Assembly: GCA_003612485.1 (NCBI GenBank)
Contig: RAZA01000022.1
Coordinates: 1 to 64,000 of the forward strand
Origin: a bacterium D16-50
GTDB taxonomy: Bacteria > Bacillota > Clostridia > Lachnospirales > Lachnospiraceae
Direction of reading: 5' to 3'
DNA length: 64,000 nucleotides
The position numbers were made by a program, and so were the translations under genes. The notes beneath the pieces are model-generated. The model made no database searches. It was not told where the DNA came from and saw only the letters and a list, made by a program, of their open reading frames with translations. This document shows, piece after piece, positions 1 to 9,757 of this stretch; position 1 is the first letter of the stretch; every line of letters begins with the position of its first letter.

Positions 1-302
1 TAGAGGCCGTCCCTCTCCCGGCCCACGTAGGCCCACTCCATCGCTCTGGTCCGTGGGTGCTCCAGCGTGGGGAGCAGGTCGATGGCGCTCTTTCCCCTTA
101 TGCCTCCCTTCGACATCCCTATCTCCATGGACACCAGCCCGTCCAAGTCCAGGACCGTCACCCTCTCCATGGCCCCGTCGATCTCCTTCTTCCACTTCCA
201 CAGCCCATGGCTGCTGCTCGTCATCTCGAACCCCTTCTCCTCCATGACCGGAACGAGGACCTCGTTGACCAGCCTCCTCTTCTCCTTCATCCCTATCCTC
301 AT
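1..302 (-). CDS. Probable RHS-toxin immunity protein, truncated at window edge
   Basis: An open frame starts with ATG at 302 behind a strong AGGAGGG ribosome site and stays open to base 1, giving about 100 residues that begin MRIGMKEKRRLVNEVLVPVM. It is not hydrophobic and has no signal peptide, so it should be cytoplasmic. It starts 43 bp after the stop of the giant RHS gene on the same strand, the usual place for the cognate immunity gene of a polymorphic toxin. The immunity role rests on position and size; I do not recognise the family with certainty (a DUF4304-like fold is possible). The C-terminus lies outside the window. Confidence 0.6.
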   Translation of the reverse strand, partial: MRIGMKEKRRLVNEVLVPVMEEKGFEMTSSSHGLWKWKKEIDGAMERVTVLDLDGLVSMEIGMSKGGIRGKSAIDLLPTLEHPRTRAMEWAYVGRERDGL

Positions 303-345
303 CTCTGTCCCTCCTAGTATCCTTCTTGCTCCTGCCCCGCCCCTG

Positions 346-3300
346 CTATGCCAGCAATAGGCGCAGCAGGTATATGATTATGCCGATCGTCCCCACTGCG
401 GTGGCAGTACCCACGTATTTATAGTATCTCTCCCTGCCCTGATTGCCCAGACCGCTCCCCCCGATCTTCTCCGGCAGATCGGGGGCGGGATCGAAGCCCT
501 CATATATGCCGGGCCCATAATATCCAAACCAGCCCTGCTGCCTCACCGGTATGGGCTCGCAGTTTTGTACATTTGCCCTTCCACGCTCCTTGACCTTCTC
601 CATCACCGTGGCCAGCTCCCTCTTCTTGTCTCTGGATCGCTCCAGCTTATAGTAAATCATTCCCGGCTGGCCGACGACCGTGAAATAGCGGGCGTAGTCG
701 TAGTACGCATCCTTTATGGGCAGCTTCCATCCGTTCGGATTGAAAGAAGTCCCTTCGCGGCTGATAGTCTCTCCTCCATCCTCCAAGGCTTTCATATATC
801 CCTCCCTCTGCTTCCATCCCGGCAGGAACTCGTCATAGTTATCCTTAACATACTTTTTTAAGATATTCTCATCATCTGTATCGTAAATATGCATCTGCCA
901 ATACGGCTTCAGCTCGTACACCTCTATCCCTTCTGAGGTGTACAGCAGCATGTCCACCCTTCCCGTCCCGGACACAGTGTACATATAGTTCTCTATATTG
1001 ACTTCCGTCACTCCGCAGCTGTACAGCTCCCTGAACTTATTCTGCAGCGCCTCATGGGCCGCCCTTCCCTGCGCCGCCGTGTAGTTCCCGCTGGGATCCC
1101 TATAGTTCAGGTAACTGCTCAGGCAGTAGTTGTACCTGTTCAGCGTCAAGGGCTCCCGGATGCTCCCAAGGTATGCGTCCTCCGTCAGGAAGCTGGCCGT
1201 GGTCACGCAGTAGTATCGGGCCCGCAGGTACTGGCTCCTGATCACCGGGCTGTAGCTCTCCCCGTTGTAGGTGTACTCGTTCTCGTACCGGGCCCCGCCG
1301 TAGGTCAGCTCCCCGGAGACGCCGTACTGGTAGGTTCCTGTCAGGTGCCCCTTCCCGTCCGTCAGGCCCGCCACGCTGCCCCTAGGGTCGTAGAGGTAAT
1401 AGGACGTCCTCGAGACCTGACCGAACATCTCCCTGCCGATGCGATCCGTGCCGTAGGTATACACCGTGTCCACCCTGCCGTTTAAGTTCTGCTCCACCAG
1501 AACCTCCGCATGCTCCCGGTTCACGTCGTTGACGTACTCGATCAGCTCGTACCTGCTGGTGAGCACCGCCCCGGAGGCCCCCATGAGGCCCATCAGATCC
1601 TCCTCCGTGGCGCTGACCTCCCCCCAGGCCTTGAGCTGGATCCCGGTTCCGTCGTAGTCTGCGTTCTTGTGGCTGCTGTAGTAGGCGCTGAAGTCCTCGT
1701 CCTTCTCCGGGTTGTAGCTTAACTGGTAGACCCGGTTCCCGTCGCCGTCGTAGGCGGCGGCCATCTGCAGGGTGTTCCCCTCGTACACCGCCCTCAGGCG
1801 GCTCTCCACGGTGTAGGAGTAAGTCCTTACACCGTTGTCCGTAGGGCTGTACTCCCGTGTCAAATTCCCGTCGCCGTCATAGGAGTAGCAGACCTTCCGC
1901 AGGCTCCTGCCGTCGCAGAGGACGGCCTCGGAGAGCTGGTTGCTCTCATTATACACGTACCGGTTGCTCTCCACAACCTTCCCGCCGGGATTTTTCTTCT
2001 CCTCCAGCGTGCGGTTCCCCATCAGGTCGTAGGCGAAGCGCCATGAGGTGGTGCCACAGCCCGCCTCCGTCTCCGTGGCGGAAAGCAGCTTGCCCGCATC
2101 ATCGTAGGTGAAAGCCCTATCCATCACAAGCAGATAATAGGAAAGTCCCCCGCCGCAGCCATGACCGCAGTTCTCCCCGGCCCGCTCCGGCTTATAGGGC
2201 GCATGGGGCTGGCGTCCGTAGGCGTCCATCTCCCGGGCCTCCTCGGAATGCTCCGCCACAATGAATCCCCTCTCGTCGTAGGTATATACATAATGCCCAA
2301 GGACCCAGCCGCAGTCGTCGCACCTATTGGTCAGCTCTACCACCTGATTCCTCCCATTATAGACGCTGTATGCGCCTATGCCGTTGGGCAGGTGCACCGC
2401 CACGGGGCGGTTCAGGGCGTCGTACTCGTAGGCCGCGGTCTCGCCCCTGCGTCCGGTTACTCCGGTGAGGTTGCCGTTCAGATCATATTGATAGGACACT
2501 GCCGTGCCGTCGGGATAGAGGATGGCAGATAGCTCGTCCGCCTCGTCGTACTCATAGCCGATCTTATCCCCCCGGCCCTCATCGTGAGAATGACCGCCCT
2601 CCTGACTCGGCCTGCGGTAGACGGTCACGGAAGAAAGCCTGCCCAGAGCATCGTAGGTATATTCCGTGTCCCCGGTCTCGTCCTCCATGGACTCCCTTCC
2701 GCCTATAGCATTATAGGTATAGTCTACATCTCCTGCGCTCTTGTTCCCTGCACTGTCCTCATAGGATTTCTCCACCAGCCGGTTCAGCTTGTCGTAATCG
2801 TATCCCACCCGGTTGCCGCCGTTGGAGGTATAGGCCTGCAGTCGGGAGGCGGCGTCATATTCCATGGCTTCTTTCCGCCCTGCCGCATCCGTGATTGCAG
2901 TGAGGTTGCCCTCCAGATCATAATCGTAGGAGGTGCCCCGTCCAAGATAGTCCGTTACCGCCGTCAGGTTGTCCATCACGTCCCAGACATAGCTGGCAGC
3001 ACTCCCCATGGGATCCACAAGGGCCGTCATCCGATCCTTCAGGTCATAGGCATAGCTCGTCACCCGCCCGCCGGCGTCGGTATGGGACAGCACGTTCCCG
3101 TGGGCATCGTAGGTATAGCGCTCCGTCAGCCCCATCTTGTCCGTCTGTGCGGTCAGCCGGTTCCCGTCATCATAGACATAGCTCTCCCTCTGGCCCAGAG
3201 GATCCACCGTGCCTATGAGCCTATCGTCCTTATCATAGCCGTAGACATAGACATACCCCTTGGGGTCGGTGACAGAGACTCTGTTGTAGTTTCCGTCGTA

Positions 3301-6300
3301 CCCATACCTGACAGTACGGTTCCCCGGCGTGGTGACGCTCTCTATGTTGCCCTCCCTATCGTAGACGATGGATGCGGACTTTCGCTCCGGATCCGTCACG
3401 GCAGTCATCCTATCTGCCCTATCATAGGAAAAGGCAAACACATTGCCCAGCGCATCCGCGGCCTCGGTACGATTGCCGCGCCCGTCATAGCCATAGGTCG
3501 TCACGCCGCCCTCCGGATCTGTTACCTTTGTGAGATTGTGCAGCACATCATACTCAAAGAGGGTAGCTCTCCCCAGACTATCCTCCTGCCTTATGATATC
3601 GTCCCCGTCGCTGTAGGTGAAGGCCGTGATATAGCCCAGAGGGGTAGTGACGGACACCAGACGCTGGGCCCCGTCATAATCATAGAGATAGGCGCCTCCG
3701 TTGGGCATGGTCTGTCTCTCCACCTTCCCGTTAGCGTTCACCTTGTAGAGGGTCACGGCGCCCATAGCGTCCGTGACGCTGGTAATTACGTCGTGCTTAT
3801 CGTAGGTATAGGTCTCCTCCGCTCCCAGAGGGGAAGTCTGTCTCACCAGACGGTACAGCTTGTCGTAGGTATATCTCCACGTCTCCCCCATCCCGTCGGT
3901 GACAGAAGTCAGATTGCCCACCCCATCATAGCCATAGCTCTCGGTGATGCCTTCCGGGGTGGTGACGGAGATCAGATTGCCTCTGTTGTCGTAGTTGTAT
4001 GCGGTCACGCCGCCGTTGCCGTCCGTGTAGGACACCAGACGGTTCAGGGCATCGTAGCCGTAATAAGTCGATATGCCGTTGCCGTCCTCATGAGCGGTGA
4101 GATTGCCGTCTCTGTCATAGGCAAAGACCGTGGCTGCGCCCTCCGGATCCACCTTCCGGCTCAATCGGTTCAGGACATCATAGGCGTAGGAGTACGCCGC
4201 CTCTCCGGGCTTGGTCATGCCGATCAGGTTGCCCGCTCCATCGTACTCATAGGAGGTCACTCCCCCTGCAGGATCCGTGACCTTCACCAGCCTATCCAGA
4301 TCATCATAAGCGTACAAGGTCACTGCGCCGTCCACCGCCGTGACGGACACTACACGGTTCAGGGCATCATAGCCGTAAACGGCACTGCGCCCCAGCACAT
4401 CCGTCTGCCGCACCAGATTGCCCCCATGGTCATATTCATAAAGCATCCTATTGCCTGCGGTATCCCAGACCTCCGCAAGCCGTCCGCAGACATCGTAGGT
4501 ATAGGTAGTTTTCACGCCGTAACGGTCTGTCCGGGACGCCAGCTCTCCCGTGGGCAGATAGGCATAGGTCTCCTCCTCTCCGTTGGGATAGGTGTGGGAC
4601 AGCATCCTGCCCTCTCCGTCATAGGCATAGGCATGGACATTCCCCAGCCCGTCCCGGGTCTCAGTCAGATTCCCCTCCCCGTCATAGGCGTAGGCGGCGA
4701 GAGCGCCGTCTCCGTCGGCAGCGGACACTATGCGGCCGATACCGTCATATTCATAGGACGTGACATTGCCCAGAGCATCCTGCACCTGCGTCAGCCGGCC
4801 TATGGCATCATAGGTATAGGCGGTGGTGCGGCCCTCAGGAGTGGAATCGGACAAAAGCCTGCCCTCCCTATCGTAGGCAAAGCCCATGGCGCCCCCAAGG
4901 GCATCCGTCAGAGCCGTGAGACGGTTCATGGCATCATAGGCATAGGCGGTGGTGCGGCCCAGCTCGTCTTTGGCTGACACCAGATTTCCTGCGCCGTCAT
5001 ACCCATAGACACAGACTCCCCCCATGGGATCCTGTGTTTTGACCAGACGATTCAGTCCGTCATATTCGTAGCTCCAGACTCTGTCCCCGGCATCCCGGAT
5101 CCCAATCAGGCTGCCGCATCCGTCATAGTCCAGATAAGCAGTCCGGCCCAGCTGGTCGGTGACGGAGACCGGTCGGCCCAGCATGTCATAGACATAGCTT
5201 ATGGCAGTCTGATCTGCATAAATGATTTTCTTCACCCGTCCGCAGACGTCACTCTCATAGAGCGTCTCATTGCCGCAAGCATCGATGGCGGAAACCGGAG
5301 CCCCGGTCATAGGGTCATAGGAATAGGACGCCACCGCCCCCGTGCGGTCCGTGACCCCAACCACCCTATCGCCGGCGTCATATTCATAGGACGTTGCCCT
5401 GCCGTTGGCATCCACAGCGGAAATCAACCGGTTCATGGCATCATAAGCATAGGAAGTGACTCCGCCCTCTGCATCCGTCTCCGTCAGCTTATTGCCATTG
5501 GAATCGTAAGTATAGGTCAAGGTGTTGCCCAGAGGATCACGCCCCTGAAGGATCCGATTCATCTTGTCATAGGTGAAGATGCTGGCATTGCCTTCTTTAT
5601 CGGTGATTCCTATAACTCTGCCTGCATTGTCAAAGGCATACAAGACAGCATTGCCCGCCCCGTCCGTCTCCCGGATCAGCCATCCCTTGGCATTGTATTC
5701 TCTCCGGCTCACCGCACCTTCGGGATCCGTGACAGAGAGCAGGCGGTTCATGGCGTCATAGGCGTAGCTCCATAGGCCTCCCGCCCCGTCCGTCATGGAT
5801 ATGGGACACGCCCCTTCCCCGTCATAGGCATAGGAGGTCACATGCCCTTCCGGATCCGTGGCCGATATAATCCTATTCTTTTCGTCATAGGCATAGGCCG
5901 TAATACCTCCCGCCGGATCCGTCACAGCCACAAGTCGATTGCGGCTGTCATAGCCATAGACCGTCACCCCGCCGTCAAAATCCGTCACCGTCTCCGGCAA
6001 TCCGCCCTCCGTATAACTGCTGCGGCGCACCGCACCGTCTTCTCTGGTTTCGGCGGCAAGACGGCCCGCCGCATCATAGCTATAGGAGACCGTTACGCCC
6101 TCCCTATCGGTGACGGTACAAAGATGTCCTCCTTCCTCGTAGCTGCGGCTCTCCCACGTTCCGTCCGGATATTCGATCCGAACAGTGCGTCCAAGACTGT
6201 CGTAGTGATAGACGGTCAGATTGCCCATGGCATCCTTCGACAGCGTCCGGCCTTTCTGCCCCTCCGCCTCATAGGACAGCGTGACGACGGCTCCTTCCGC

Positions 6301-9300
6301 ATCCGTCTGTTTTATAACTCGTCCGTCTTCGTCATAGACATTCTCCACCACCCGGATACCGTTGCCGTCGTACCAGGCCGTCATCCTATGGCTCCCGTCA
6401 TACTCATAGCGCAGGCTGTCCCCCGCCGGATCCGTCACGGCAGCCAAATTTCCCTCTTCATCATAGGCATAGCCCACCACTCCCCCGTCCGGCAGGGTCA
6501 CGGCCAAAATCCTATCCTCGGCGTCCAAGGTGATCCTATAGGTCTTCCCCGAAGGCGTCACCGCCGCCGTCAGCCGCTGATCCATATCGTAGGCATAAGC
6601 AGTCCTGCTGCCCCGAACGTCTTCTATGGCCGTGAGCAGCCCATAGGTATTGAAGCAGTATGTTCTCAGTGTGTCCTGATCCTTGATCCGATAGCCGCCT
6701 TCATCTTCTGCAAGAATATAGCCGCACCCGGCAGGGGCGATGTAGCCTTCCGCCCCTCTTGCAAAGGTGACAATGTTTCCCGTTCCCCGAAGCCACAGCA
6801 GGCTCCCGTCCTCAAGCTCTCCCAGCCTTTCGTCCAGAGGCGTGCTCCAGCCGTAGCCCAGACTTCCCTGAAAGCCTGCTCCTTTGGAGTTATAGCTTCT
6901 GGAAAGGAAAAAGTCTCCCCCTATGTCGGCGTTTGTTCCGTCTGTCTGCTCCATGTAGAAGTTGCCCGTATTGAGGTTGATGGGCTCGTGGCCGAACACG
7001 CAGTTTTCCGCCCGGCCCAACAGCAGACCGTCCGCCATGGACCTATAATATCCCGACAGTTCCCCCGCAGTGTAGGGAGCAGTGTTTTGGGGATTGCGGA
7101 TAAAGATCAGACTGCCCTCCTTGGTCAGCCCGTCCTGCATGCGCATATCGGCCAGAATCGTGTCCGCCTCCACGCCGTAGTGGCGGGCAATGCGGGGAAT
7201 CAGATCCAGCGCCCCCTCCCGATGGATCAGAAATCTATCGCTGGTCACGGCGGCCCCCTTCACCACCGGGCCTGCAGAGCCTGCCCCTGCTCCCGACGCC
7301 GTCATGGGACCTTCCGCATAGGCCTCTATATAGTACACCTGACCCGGAACCAGCCCGGAGAACACCTGACTCTGCCAGTTGGAGAGACGCCTCTTGTACT
7401 CCAGCGCAGAGGAAAATTCATCCCTATAGCTGTCGGAGTCCGGATACACTAAAGAGGCCTCCGCCTCGGTCTCTCCGGTAGCCCCATTGATCAGGCTGTA
7501 ATGCACGGTGCTCCCCGCCCTTGCCAGACCATGGGCCGCCACGCCCAGCGTATTGACGGACTTGTCCCCGCTGCGCTCCGTCACCGGGTAAATCTCTATA
7601 GTTGTATCGTCCAAGGACAGCCCGGCCAGATCCGTCAGCTCTCCCGTCCAAGATAAAACCAGCTTGGGAGCATACCGGGCAGAGGAATTGTTGTATAGCA
7701 CCTCGCACTGCATCTTGACCCCTGCCGCAGCCTCGGCCTCTCCCGGCGCCTCCACTTGAGCCTTCAACACCAGTCCGTGATTCTCCGAAGTGCCGTTGAT
7801 CCAGGCACTGACCTCCTCCGTCACGTCGAAGGTCAACGCCTGCCCCCGATCCGCAGCCGCAGGCTGAGAGTCCAGAAAATAATGATTGTATCCCAGCTGG
7901 CTGTTCCAGCTCAGACGGTTCGCCTGCCACGGCTCCTCCACACCGTAGAGACCGAACTGGCTGCTTCCCCTGCTCCAGCGAGTCTTCTGGTACACCTGAA
8001 GGGAAGCCGAAACGATCTCCGCCTCCGCAGCCAGGCTCAGGAAATCATAGTCTATGGAAAAGTAAGTCCTGCAGTTTAAATGCCTGCTCCCGAAACCGGC
8101 TAAATTCCCGGATGTGATACCGTCGTCATAGCCTACATAGGGATATTGGTTGTCCCCTATGACCGTGTTGGGGCTGCCCTCCTCCGCACATGCCACGCGG
8201 ATAGCGCTGCCCGTGACCTGAATGGCCGTAGGATCGATGCGCACCGGATAGACCCGCTCCGGAGCATCCAGCCACGCTCTGTCCGGGGTTACAGTTACCA
8301 GATACATGTCGTCCCCGGCCTCCTCCAGTTCCATCCTCACACCGAAACTGATCTCCCCGGAGGCGTCTTCCATCTCAGGAGCCTCCAAAACAAAAACGGG
8401 AGCTTCCTCCGGCATTCTGTCCGGTTCATGGAGATACAGTGTATTGTTCACCAGAGAGGCGCTGAGGCCGTCCCCTTCTATCAGGTAGGAAAAGCTTCCC
8501 TTCTCCGTTCTCTCCAGAAGGACGATATCCTCCTTTACGCTGTTTCCAAGTACCGTGTACTGATAATCTATATTCGGAAATACATTGCTATAGCGTATGG
8601 CATTATCCCTCACGGTTCCTGCCCCAAAGAACCCCTCGGCAGGATACAGCATAAGAGCATGGCCCTGAGAGATAATGGCTATGCCGGAGCCCTCTCCGGG
8701 CTTTCCCGGCTTTTCCGGAAATATGACCCTATAATCATTTGCCCGGTTGCTGTAGGAGGCCCCCTCCCCTCCCAGCATACCGAAGATAGATACGGGATTT
8801 TCTTCCAGACGATTGTCTACCTGCTGCAGGTTTCCGTCGCCGTCCAAATAAGTGGTTCCGTCGTTTCCTAAGACTGTGACATACTGATTCCCCTCCACAT
8901 GGTAGGTACGGCTGTAATCGTCAAAGGCCACCAGCGTCCCATAATCCTCCGGCTCGGCATCCTGATGATAACATTCCGGTTCCCTTCGGATAGATGCGGC
9001 GTCTCCACCCGACACGGTGCCCCAAGCCGCCTGACTGTCATTCTCCTCAGAAGCTTCATCTTCTTCCGGCACACCATCCTCCGGGCTGCCAAGACCGCTT
9101 CCCGGATCCTCCTGCGTGCCGTTGCCTTCCCCGTTCGTGCCTTCCTCTGGGTCTCCGTCCTCTGCTCCCGAGCCGCTGCCCGCGTCACCGCCTGAGACAG
9201 TGCCCGGATCCCACTGGCCCACATCCGCTAAATCTTTGCCTCCCTCCGACACCATACTTTCCTCAGAGCTTCCCTCCCCTGCATCCATGGAACCGCCTTC

Positions 9301-9522
9301 TGTTACGGCACTCCCCCCATCCTGCCTGAAATAGTCCGAAGCGTCTTGATCCACCGCAGTCTCTGTCTCCATCCCGTAGTCTGACTCCGCTGCCTCTGCG
9401 AAAGCCGCGTCACCCAGCAAAAGTGACAGCGACAATACCCCTGCCAATAGACGATTCAAACCTTCCCTTCTCCTCCTGCGCCTTCCCTTTCTTGTGTCTC
9501 TTTTCAATGCTCCTCTCTTCAT
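346..9522 (-). CDS. Secreted RHS/YD-repeat polymorphic toxin with C-terminal PD-(D/E)XK-like domain
   Basis: A 3058-residue protein. I chose ATG 9522 (MKRGALKRD) rather than the upstream ATG at 9543 because AAAGGGGGA sits 7 nt before it. Order: basic N-terminus and signal peptide (about 1-45), acidic low-complexity stretch (to about 180), DNRLRE-like segment (about 480-640), LysM-like segment (about 775-820), DUF6531 (GHEPINLNTGNFY, about 840), dozens of YD repeats (about 960-2540), and RHS core (YDPRGSVAGLTD to ARYYCVTTASFLTEDAYLG, about 2710-2790). The variable tip (about 2812-3058) has D-x12-E-x-K (RVDMLLYTSEGIEVYELK), a PD-(D/E)XK nuclease signature, and ends in a hydrophobic helix. Family knowledge: the YD/RHS shell encloses a releasable toxin tip. 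Nuclease activity is inferred. Confidence 0.9.
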   Translation of the reverse strand: MKRGALKRDTRKGRRRRRREGLNRLLAGVLSLSLLLGDAAFAEAAESDYGMETETAVDQDASDYFRQDGGSAVTEGGSMDAGEGSSEESMVSEGGKDLADVGQWDPGTVSGGDAGSGSGAEDGDPEEGTNGEGNGTQEDPGSGLGSPEDGVPEEDEASEENDSQAAWGTVSGGDAASIRREPECYHQDAEPEDYGTLVAFDDYSRTYHVEGNQYVTVLGNDGTTYLDGDGNLQQVDNRLEENPVSIFGMLGGEGASYSNRANDYRVIFPEKPGKPGEGSGIAIISQGHALMLYPAEGFFGAGTVRDNAIRYSNVFPNIDYQYTVLGNSVKEDIVLLERTEKGSFSYLIEGDGLSASLVNNTLYLHEPDRMPEEAPVFVLEAPEMEDASGEISFGVRMELEEAGDDMYLVTVTPDRAWLDAPERVYPVRIDPTAIQVTGSAIRVACAEEGSPNTVIGDNQYPYVGYDDGITSGNLAGFGSRHLNCRTYFSIDYDFLSLAAEAEIVSASLQVYQKTRWSRGSSQFGLYGVEEPWQANRLSWNSQLGYNHYFLDSQPAAADRGQALTFDVTEEVSAWINGTSENHGLVLKAQVEAPGEAEAAAGVKMQCEVLYNNSSARYAPKLVLSWTGELTDLAGLSLDDTTIEIYPVTERSGDKSVNTLGVAAHGLARAGSTVHYSLINGATGETEAEASLVYPDSDSYRDEFSSALEYKRRLSNWQSQVFSGLVPGQVYYIEAYAEGPMTASGAGAGSAGPVVKGAAVTSDRFLIHREGALDLIPRIARHYGVEADTILADMRMQDGLTKEGSLIFIRNPQNTAPYTAGELSGYYRSMADGLLLGRAENCVFGHEPINLNTGNFYMEQTDGTNADIGGDFFLSRSYNSKGAGFQGSLGYGWSTPLDERLGELEDGSLLWLRGTGNIVTFARGAEGYIAPAGCGYILAEDEGGYRIKDQDTLRTYCFNTYGLLTAIEDVRGSRTAYAYDMDQRLTAAVTPSGKTYRITLDAEDRILAVTLPDGGVVGYAYDEEGNLAAVTDPAGDSLRYEYDGSHRMTAWYDGNGIRVVENVYDEDGRVIKQTDAEGAVVTLSYEAEGQKGRTLSKDAMGNLTVYHYDSLGRTVRIEYPDGTWESRSYEEGGHLCTVTDREGVTVSYSYDAAGRLAAETREDGAVRRSSYTEGGLPETVTDFDGGVTVYGYDSRNRLVAVTDPAGGITAYAYDEKNRIISATDPEGHVTSYAYDGEGACPISMTDGAGGLWSYAYDAMNRLLSVTDPEGAVSRREYNAKGWLIRETDGAGNAVLYAFDNAGRVIGITDKEGNASIFTYDKMNRILQGRDPLGNTLTYTYDSNGNKLTETDAEGGVTSYAYDAMNRLISAVDANGRATSYEYDAGDRVVGVTDRTGAVASYSYDPMTGAPVSAIDACGNETLYESDVCGRVKKIIYADQTAISYVYDMLGRPVSVTDQLGRTAYLDYDGCGSLIGIRDAGDRVWSYEYDGLNRLVKTQDPMGGVCVYGYDGAGNLVSAKDELGRTTAYAYDAMNRLTALTDALGGAMGFAYDREGRLLSDSTPEGRTTAYTYDAIGRLTQVQDALGNVTSYEYDGIGRIVSAADGDGALAAYAYDGEGNLTETRDGLGNVHAYAYDGEGRMLSHTYPNGEEETYAYLPTGELASRTDRYGVKTTYTYDVCGRLAEVWDTAGNRMLYEYDHGGNLVRQTDVLGRSAVYGYDALNRVVSVTAVDGAVTLYAYDDLDRLVKVTDPAGGVTSYEYDGAGNLIGMTKPGEAAYSYAYDVLNRLSRKVDPEGAATVFAYDRDGNLTAHEDGNGISTYYGYDALNRLVSYTDGNGGVTAYNYDNRGNLISVTTPEGITESYGYDGVGNLTSVTDGMGETWRYTYDKLYRLVRQTSPLGAEETYTYDKHDVITSVTDAMGAVTLYKVNANGKVERQTMPNGGAYLYDYDGAQRLVSVTTPLGYITAFTYSDGDDIIRQEDSLGRATLFEYDVLHNLTKVTDPEGGVTTYGYDGRGNRTEAADALGNVFAFSYDRADRMTAVTDPERKSASIVYDREGNIESVTTPGNRTVRYGYDGNYNRVSVTDPKGYVYVYGYDKDDRLIGTVDPLGQRESYVYDDGNRLTAQTDKMGLTERYTYDAHGNVLSHTDAGGRVTSYAYDLKDRMTALVDPMGSAASYVWDVMDNLTAVTDYLGRGTSYDYDLEGNLTAITDAAGRKEAMEYDAASRLQAYTSNGGNRVGYDYDKLNRLVEKSYEDSAGNKSAGDVDYTYNAIGGRESMEDETGDTEYTYDALGRLSSVTVYRRPSQEGGHSHDEGRGDKIGYEYDEADELSAILYPDGTAVSYQYDLNGNLTGVTGRRGETAAYEYDALNRPVAVHLPNGIGAYSVYNGRNQVVELTNRCDDCGWVLGHYVYTYDERGFIVAEHSEEAREMDAYGRQPHAPYKPERAGENCGHGCGGGLSYYLLVMDRAFTYDDAGKLLSATETEAGCGTTSWRFAYDLMGNRTLEEKKNPGGKVVESNRYVYNESNQLSEAVLCDGRSLRKVCYSYDGDGNLTREYSPTDNGVRTYSYTVESRLRAVYEGNTLQMAAAYDGDGNRVYQLSYNPEKDEDFSAYYSSHKNADYDGTGIQLKAWGEVSATEEDLMGLMGASGAVLTSRYELIEYVNDVNREHAEVLVEQNLNGRVDTVYTYGTDRIGREMFGQVSRTSYYLYDPRGSVAGLTDGKGHLTGTYQYGVSGELTYGGARYENEYTYNGESYSPVIRSQYLRARYYCVTTASFLTEDAYLGSIREPLTLNRYNYCLSSYLNYRDPSGNYTAAQGRAAHEALQNKFRELYSCGVTEVNIENYMYTVSGTGRVDMLLYTSEGIEVYELKPYWQMHIYDTDDENILKKYVKDNYDEFLPGWKQREGYMKALEDGGETISREGTSFNPNGWKLPIKDAYYDYARYFTVVGQPGMIYYKLERSRDKKRELATVMEKVKERGRANVQNCEPIPVRQQGWFGYYGPGIYEGFDPAPDLPEKIGGSGLGNQGRERYYKYVGTATAVGTIGIIIYLLRLLLA

Positions 9523-9619
9523 CCGTAATCCCCCTTTTCTCATTGCCTCTCCCGGTACAAATACATCCTTTTACTTCCATACCTGCCATAATACAACTAC
9601 TGATACGTCTTTAACTCTC

Positions 9620-9648
9620 ATTATATATAACTACCAACCAGAAGTCAA
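9620..9648 (-). promoter_or_regulatory. Predicted promoter of the RHS toxin gene
   Basis: On the minus strand TTGACT (9648-9643) is followed after 17 nt by TATAAT (9625-9620). This predicts a leader of roughly 90 nt before the ATG at 9522. It is the best sigma-A-like match in the gap between the divergent RHS and bioY genes. Confidence 0.55.
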
Positions 9649-9667
9649 CATTTCCATTGAAAAAATG

Positions 9668-9696
9668 TTGACAATTACCTTTTATTATTATACAAT
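9668..9696 (+). promoter_or_regulatory. Predicted bioY promoter
   Basis: TTGACA (9668-9673), a 17-nt spacer and TACAAT (9691-9696) form a near-consensus sigma-A promoter. The expected start site near 9703 falls at the beginning of the BirA-type palindrome. Confidence 0.65.
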
Positions 9697-9701
9697 TCAG
9701 T

Positions 9702-9732
9702 TTGTAAACCATAGTTAATTTAAGGTTGACAA
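9702..9732 (+). promoter_or_regulatory. BirA (biotin repressor) operator upstream of bioY
   Basis: TTGTAAACC (9702-9710) and GGTTGACAA (9724-9732) are an inverted repeat with one mismatch, separated by 13 nt (15 nt if 8-bp arms are counted). This matches the Firmicute BirA box (TTGT.AAC with an about 15-nt spacer and GTT.ACAA). It covers the predicted transcription start of bioY, so biotin-loaded BirA would block initiation. The gene behind it is a biotin transporter, which fits. Confidence 0.75.
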
Positions 9733-9757
9733 TAAACGCAAAGAAAGGACAAACCCC

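Noticed and set aside
2584..4977. 797-residue plus-strand open frame antisense to the RHS gene
   Set aside because: It mirrors the YD-repeat periodicity of the RHS frame, has a low-complexity composition of Ile/Val/Gly/His, no ribosome site and no domain.
1900..6640. Regularly spaced repeats that could suggest a CRISPR array or satellite
   Set aside because: The period is that of YD codons in the RHS protein (degenerate, coding, about 60-65 bp); repeats are not exact and there are no cas genes.
5842..7452. 536-residue plus-strand open frame antisense to the RHS gene
   Set aside because: Also a frame opened by the GC-rich codon pattern of the opposite strand; no recognisable motif or start signal.
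9697..9757. Riboswitch in the bioY leader
   Set aside because: The leader is about 55 nt with no structured aptamer; the BirA palindrome explains regulation.
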